Below, piece by piece: positions 61,069-64,000 of a DNA stretch of 64,000 nt. Position 1 is the stretch's first letter. The number at the start of each line of letters is the position of its first letter. This DNA is from an uncultured Prevotellaceae bacterium (GTDB taxonomy: Bacteria; Bacteroidota; Bacteroidia; Bacteroidales; Bacteroidaceae). Position numbers and translations under genes: made by a program. The DNA is taken from positions 62,001 through 126,000 of the forward strand of contig CACYXD010000007.1 of NCBI GenBank assembly GCA_902778255.1, in the 5' to 3' direction. Under the pieces are notes generated by a model that made no database searches, was not told the origin of the DNA, and was given only the letters and a program-made list of their open reading frames with translations.

Positions 61069-64000
61069 ATGAATTTTAACAGTATTCTGAAGGCGCTGTT
61101 CGGCGATAAATCATCGCGCGACATGAAGAAGATTCAGCCTTTCGTAGAATTAGTCAAAGCAGCTTCACCAAAGATTGAAGCATTGGATAACGACGCACTT
61201 CGTGCACGTACGCAGGAGATTCGTCAGCAGGTGCAAGCTGCAGCAAAAGCACAAAAGGAAGAAATAGAGAAGCTGAAAGCCACCATCGAGGAGACACCTC
61301 TGGATGAGCGTGCCGACATCTTCGCAAAGATTGATAAGAAAGAAAAGGAGGCTCTCGACGAATACGAGAAGGCTCTCGACGAGGTCATGCCCGAGGTATA
61401 TGCCATCGTGAAGGAAACGGCCCGTCGCTTTGCACAAAACGAGGAGACCATCGTGACCGCCAACGACTTCGACCGCGAACTGGCTGGCGATCCGCGCAAG
61501 GACTTCATCACTATTGATGGCGACAAGGCTATCTATCATAACCACTGGACTGCAGGTGGCAACGACCTGAAATGGGAGATGATCCACTATGACGTACAGC
61601 TCTTCGGTGGTGTGGTGCTGCATCAGGGAAAGATTGCTGAAATGGCCACTGGTGAAGGTAAGACACTCGTTGCTACCCTACCCGTGTTCCTCAACGCGCT
61701 GACTGGTAACGGCGTACACGTAGTTACCGTGAACGACTACCTGGCTAAGCGTGACTCGGAATGGATGGGACCGCTCTATATGTTCCACGGGCTGAGCGTT
61801 GACTGTATCGACAAGCATCAGCCAAACTCACCAGCGCGTCGCCAGGCTTATCGTGCTGATATCACCTTTGGTACCAACAACGAGTTTGGTTTCGACTATC
61901 TGCGTGACAACATGGCCATCTCGCCTGCCGACCTCGTACAGCGTGCCCACAACTACGCCATCGTCGACGAGGTGGACTCTGTGCTGATCGACGATGCCCG
62001 TACGCCTCTGATTATCAGTGGTCCTGTGCCCAAGGGCGAAGTGCAGATGTTCGAGGAGTATCAGCCATTGGTAGAGAAACTCTTCGGCGTTCAGAAGCAG
62101 TTGGCCACCCAGTTCCTTGCTGATGCCAAGCAGAAGATTACCGAGGGACAGGCCACCAACAACAAGGAAATGATTGAAGAGGGCTTCCTGTCGCTCTTCC
62201 GTTCTCATAAGTCGCTCCCCAAGAACAAGCCCCTTATCAAATACCTCTCTGAGGAAGGTATCAAGGCAGGTATGCTGAAGACTGAGGAGAAGTATATGGA
62301 GAACAACAACCGCAAGATGCCTGAGGCCGTAGAGCCTCTGTATTTCGTGGTTGACGAGAAACTGAACTCATGTGACCTCACAGACAAGGGTACTGCCTGG
62401 TTGGCTAAGCAGGTCAACGATGCAGAGCTCTTCGTCTTGCCTGATATTGCCGGACAACTGTCTGCTTTGGAAGCAGAGATAAACATCACTGATGAGGAGC
62501 GTCTGAACAAGAAAGACGAGCTGATGAACCACTACGCCATCCAGAGTGAGCGTGTACACACCTTGCAGCAGTTGCTCAAGGCCTATACCATGTTCAACAA
62601 GGACGATGAATACGTGGTCATCGATGGTGAGGTGAAGATTGTTGATGAGCAGACTGGCCGTATCATGGAAGGCCGTCGTTGGAGCGATGGTCTGCATCAG
62701 GCCGTAGAAGCCAAGGAGCATGTCAAGGTGGAGGCTGCCACACAGACCTTCGCAACCATCACCCTGCAGAACTACTTCCGTATGTACCACAAGCTGGCAG
62801 GTATGACGGGTACGGCATCTACTGAGGCTGGCGAGTTCTGGGACATCTACAAACTGGATGTCGTGGAGATTCCCACCAACAAGCCCGTAGCACGTAACGA
62901 TATGGACGACCGCGTCTATAAGACTGCGCGTGAGAAGTATCGTGCCGTGATTGAGGAGATTGTCAAGATGCGCAAGGCTGGTCGTCCTACGCTGATTGGT
63001 ACGACGAGCGTTGAGATTTCGGAATTGCTGAGCCGTATGCTCGATATGTATGTTGATCCTGAGACGGGTAAGCGCGAAGGCATCCCCCACCAGGTGCTGA
63101 ACGCTAAGTTGCACCAGAAGGAGGCCGACATTGTGGCTCTGGCTGGTCAGCAGGACAGCAACGGCATGGGTGCTGTAACCATTGCCACCAACATGGCTGG
63201 TCGTGGTACTGATATCAAGCTCTCACCTGAAGTGAAAGCCGCCGGTGGTCTGGCCATCATTGGTACTGAGCGTCACGAGAGCCGTCGTGTGGACCGTCAG
63301 TTGCGTGGTCGTGCCGGACGTCAGGGCGACCCGGGCTCTTCTGTGTTCTATGTATCACTCGAGGATAAGCTCATGCGTCTGTTTGCCTCTGAGCGTATCG
63401 CCTCCGTGATGGACCGTCTGGGCTTCAAAGAGGGCGAGATGATTGAGAGTCCTATGATATCAAAGAGCATTGAGCGCGCCCAGAAGAAGGTTGAGGAAAA
63501 CAACTTTGGTATCCGTAAGCGCCTGCTGGAATACGATGACGTGATGAACAAGCAGCGTACGGTCATCTACGAGAAGCGTCGTCACGCCTTGATGGGTGAG
63601 CGTATCGGCATGGATATCGCCAACACCATCTGGGATCGTGTTTCCACCATCATCGAGCGCAACGACTATGAAGGTTGCAAGGAGGAATTCCTGCATCTCT
63701 TCGCCATGGAAGTGCCCTTCACCGAACAGCAGTTCACCAACGAGAAGCCCGATGATTTGGCAGAGAAAGCTTTCCAGGCCGCACTCGCCAACTTCAACCG
63801 CAAAACGGAGCATATCCGCGAGGTGGCATGGCCTGTCATCCAGCGTGTTTACGAGGAGCAAGGTCATATGTACGAGCGTATCATGGTGCCTATCACCGAT
63901 GGCCGTCGCGTTTACAACATCGCCTGCAACCTCAAGGAGGCTTACGATACTGAGTGTAAGGTCGTGGTCAAGGAGTTTGAGAAGCAGATGTTGCTCCATA
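61069..64000 (+). CDS. secA: Preprotein translocase ATPase SecA (3' end outside window)
   Basis: 977 codons visible from the ATG at 61069 ([18 protein letters not shown]) to the window edge. Motor domain: Walker [40 protein letters not shown], the preprotein cross-linking domain, second nucleotide-binding fold with [12 protein letters not shown] and [12 protein letters not shown], and the start of the helical scaffold. Bacteroidetes SecA is longer than in E. coli because of extra helical insertions (about 40-90 and 390-460). Drives protein export through SecYEG. C-terminus not seen. Confidence 0.98.
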   Translation, partial: MNFNSILKALFGDKSSRDMKKIQPFVELVKAASPKIEALDNDALRARTQEIRQQVQAAAKAQKEEIEKLKATIEETPLDERADIFAKIDKKEKEALDEYEKALDEVMPEVYAIVKETARRFAQNEETIVTANDFDRELAGDPRKDFITIDGDKAIYHNHWTAGGNDLKWEMIHYDVQLFGGVVLHQGKIAEMATGEGKTLVATLPVFLNALTGNGVHVVTVNDYLAKRDSEWMGPLYMFHGLSVDCIDKHQPNSPARRQAYRADITFGTNNEFGFDYLRDNMAISPADLVQRAHNYAIVDEVDSVLIDDARTPLIISGPVPKGEVQMFEEYQPLVEKLFGVQKQLATQFLADAKQKITEGQATNNKEMIEEGFLSLFRSHKSLPKNKPLIKYLSEEGIKAGMLKTEEKYMENNNRKMPEAVEPLYFVVDEKLNSCDLTDKGTAWLAKQVNDAELFVLPDIAGQLSALEAEINITDEERLNKKDELMNHYAIQSERVHTLQQLLKAYTMFNKDDEYVVIDGEVKIVDEQTGRIMEGRRWSDGLHQAVEAKEHVKVEAATQTFATITLQNYFRMYHKLAGMTGTASTEAGEFWDIYKLDVVEIPTNKPVARNDMDDRVYKTAREKYRAVIEEIVKMRKAGRPTLIGTTSVEISELLSRMLDMYVDPETGKREGIPHQVLNAKLHQKEADIVALAGQQDSNGMGAVTIATNMAGRGTDIKLSPEVKAAGGLAIIGTERHESRRVDRQLRGRAGRQGDPGSSVFYVSLEDKLMRLFASERIASVMDRLGFKEGEMIESPMISKSIERAQKKVEENNFGIRKRLLEYDDVMNKQRTVIYEKRRHALMGERIGMDIANTIWDRVSTIIERNDYEGCKEEFLHLFAMEVPFTEQQFTNEKPDDLAEKAFQAALANFNRKTEHIREVAWPVIQRVYEEQGHMYERIMVPITDGRRVYNIACNLKEAYDTECKVVVKEFEKQMLLH

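Overview
The window looks like a chromosomal segment of a Bacteroidales bacterium, most likely Prevotellaceae (Prevotella, Segatella or Xylanibacter). I infer this from the Bacteroidetes -7 promoter element TAnnTTTG upstream of many genes, the Bat/MoxR aerotolerance cluster, serine palmitoyltransferase, hybrid two-component-like regulators with AraC output, the GldE-type CorC protein and an Lnb-type protein. No taxonomic search could be run.

Layout. 1-9.1 kb (all minus): ftsY, rimO, two HU-family genes, moxR, a DUF58 gene, a two-TM Bat protein, batA, batB and the start of batC, closely packed. 9.3-10.4 kb: a low-molecular-weight tyrosine phosphatase and a YqiA-like esterase. 10.5-15.2 kb: an accessory patch with a single-chain restriction-modification enzyme, an HUH (REP-associated-like) transposase fused to an extra C-terminal domain, a direct repeat copied in front of both genes, a MITE-like inverted-repeat element and a 22-bp-period array. 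15.2-39.7 kb is mainly core: SDR, groESL, a GH2 and a GH28 enzyme, kdsA-kdsD with a phosphorelay-degenerate HTCS-like regulator and a cardiolipin-synthase-like protein, a TPR protein, a solute-binding lipoprotein, radA, a second sensor/AraC protein, tRNA-Pro, spt, a diacylglycerol-kinase-like gene and tRNA-Cys.

39.7-52.2 kb, directly after tRNA-Cys, is a defence-type island. It holds a MmeI/YeeA-like methyltransferase, an SF2 helicase, a T5orf172 GIY-YIG protein with a C-terminal ASCH-like domain, a double ASCH-like protein, an XRE regulator and a BrxR/CapW-like WYL regulator. Two parts look unusual. First, about 500 bp at 41.33-41.84 kb encode no plausible protein but contain tRNA-like folds and strong hairpins on the minus strand. 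They sit behind a promoter whose operator is repeated with identical geometry before the WYL and XRE genes. Second, the methyltransferase mRNA has a leader of about 290 nt with a 31-codon ORF, mutually exclusive long-range pairings, and a hairpin ending two bases before the start codon; a 23-bp piece of this leader recurs before the helicase, which has its own start-site hairpin. My best candidate for an undescribed system is this RNA-plus-PUA/ASCH-protein restriction-like locus. Its function is inferred, not shown.

52.2-64 kb: a decayed fic gene, two 22-bp-period arrays, then core envelope genes ppiD, gldE-like, lptC, an outer-membrane barrel, an Lnb-like gene, an alkaline-phosphatase-superfamily protein lacking metal-site residues, and secA running off the end.
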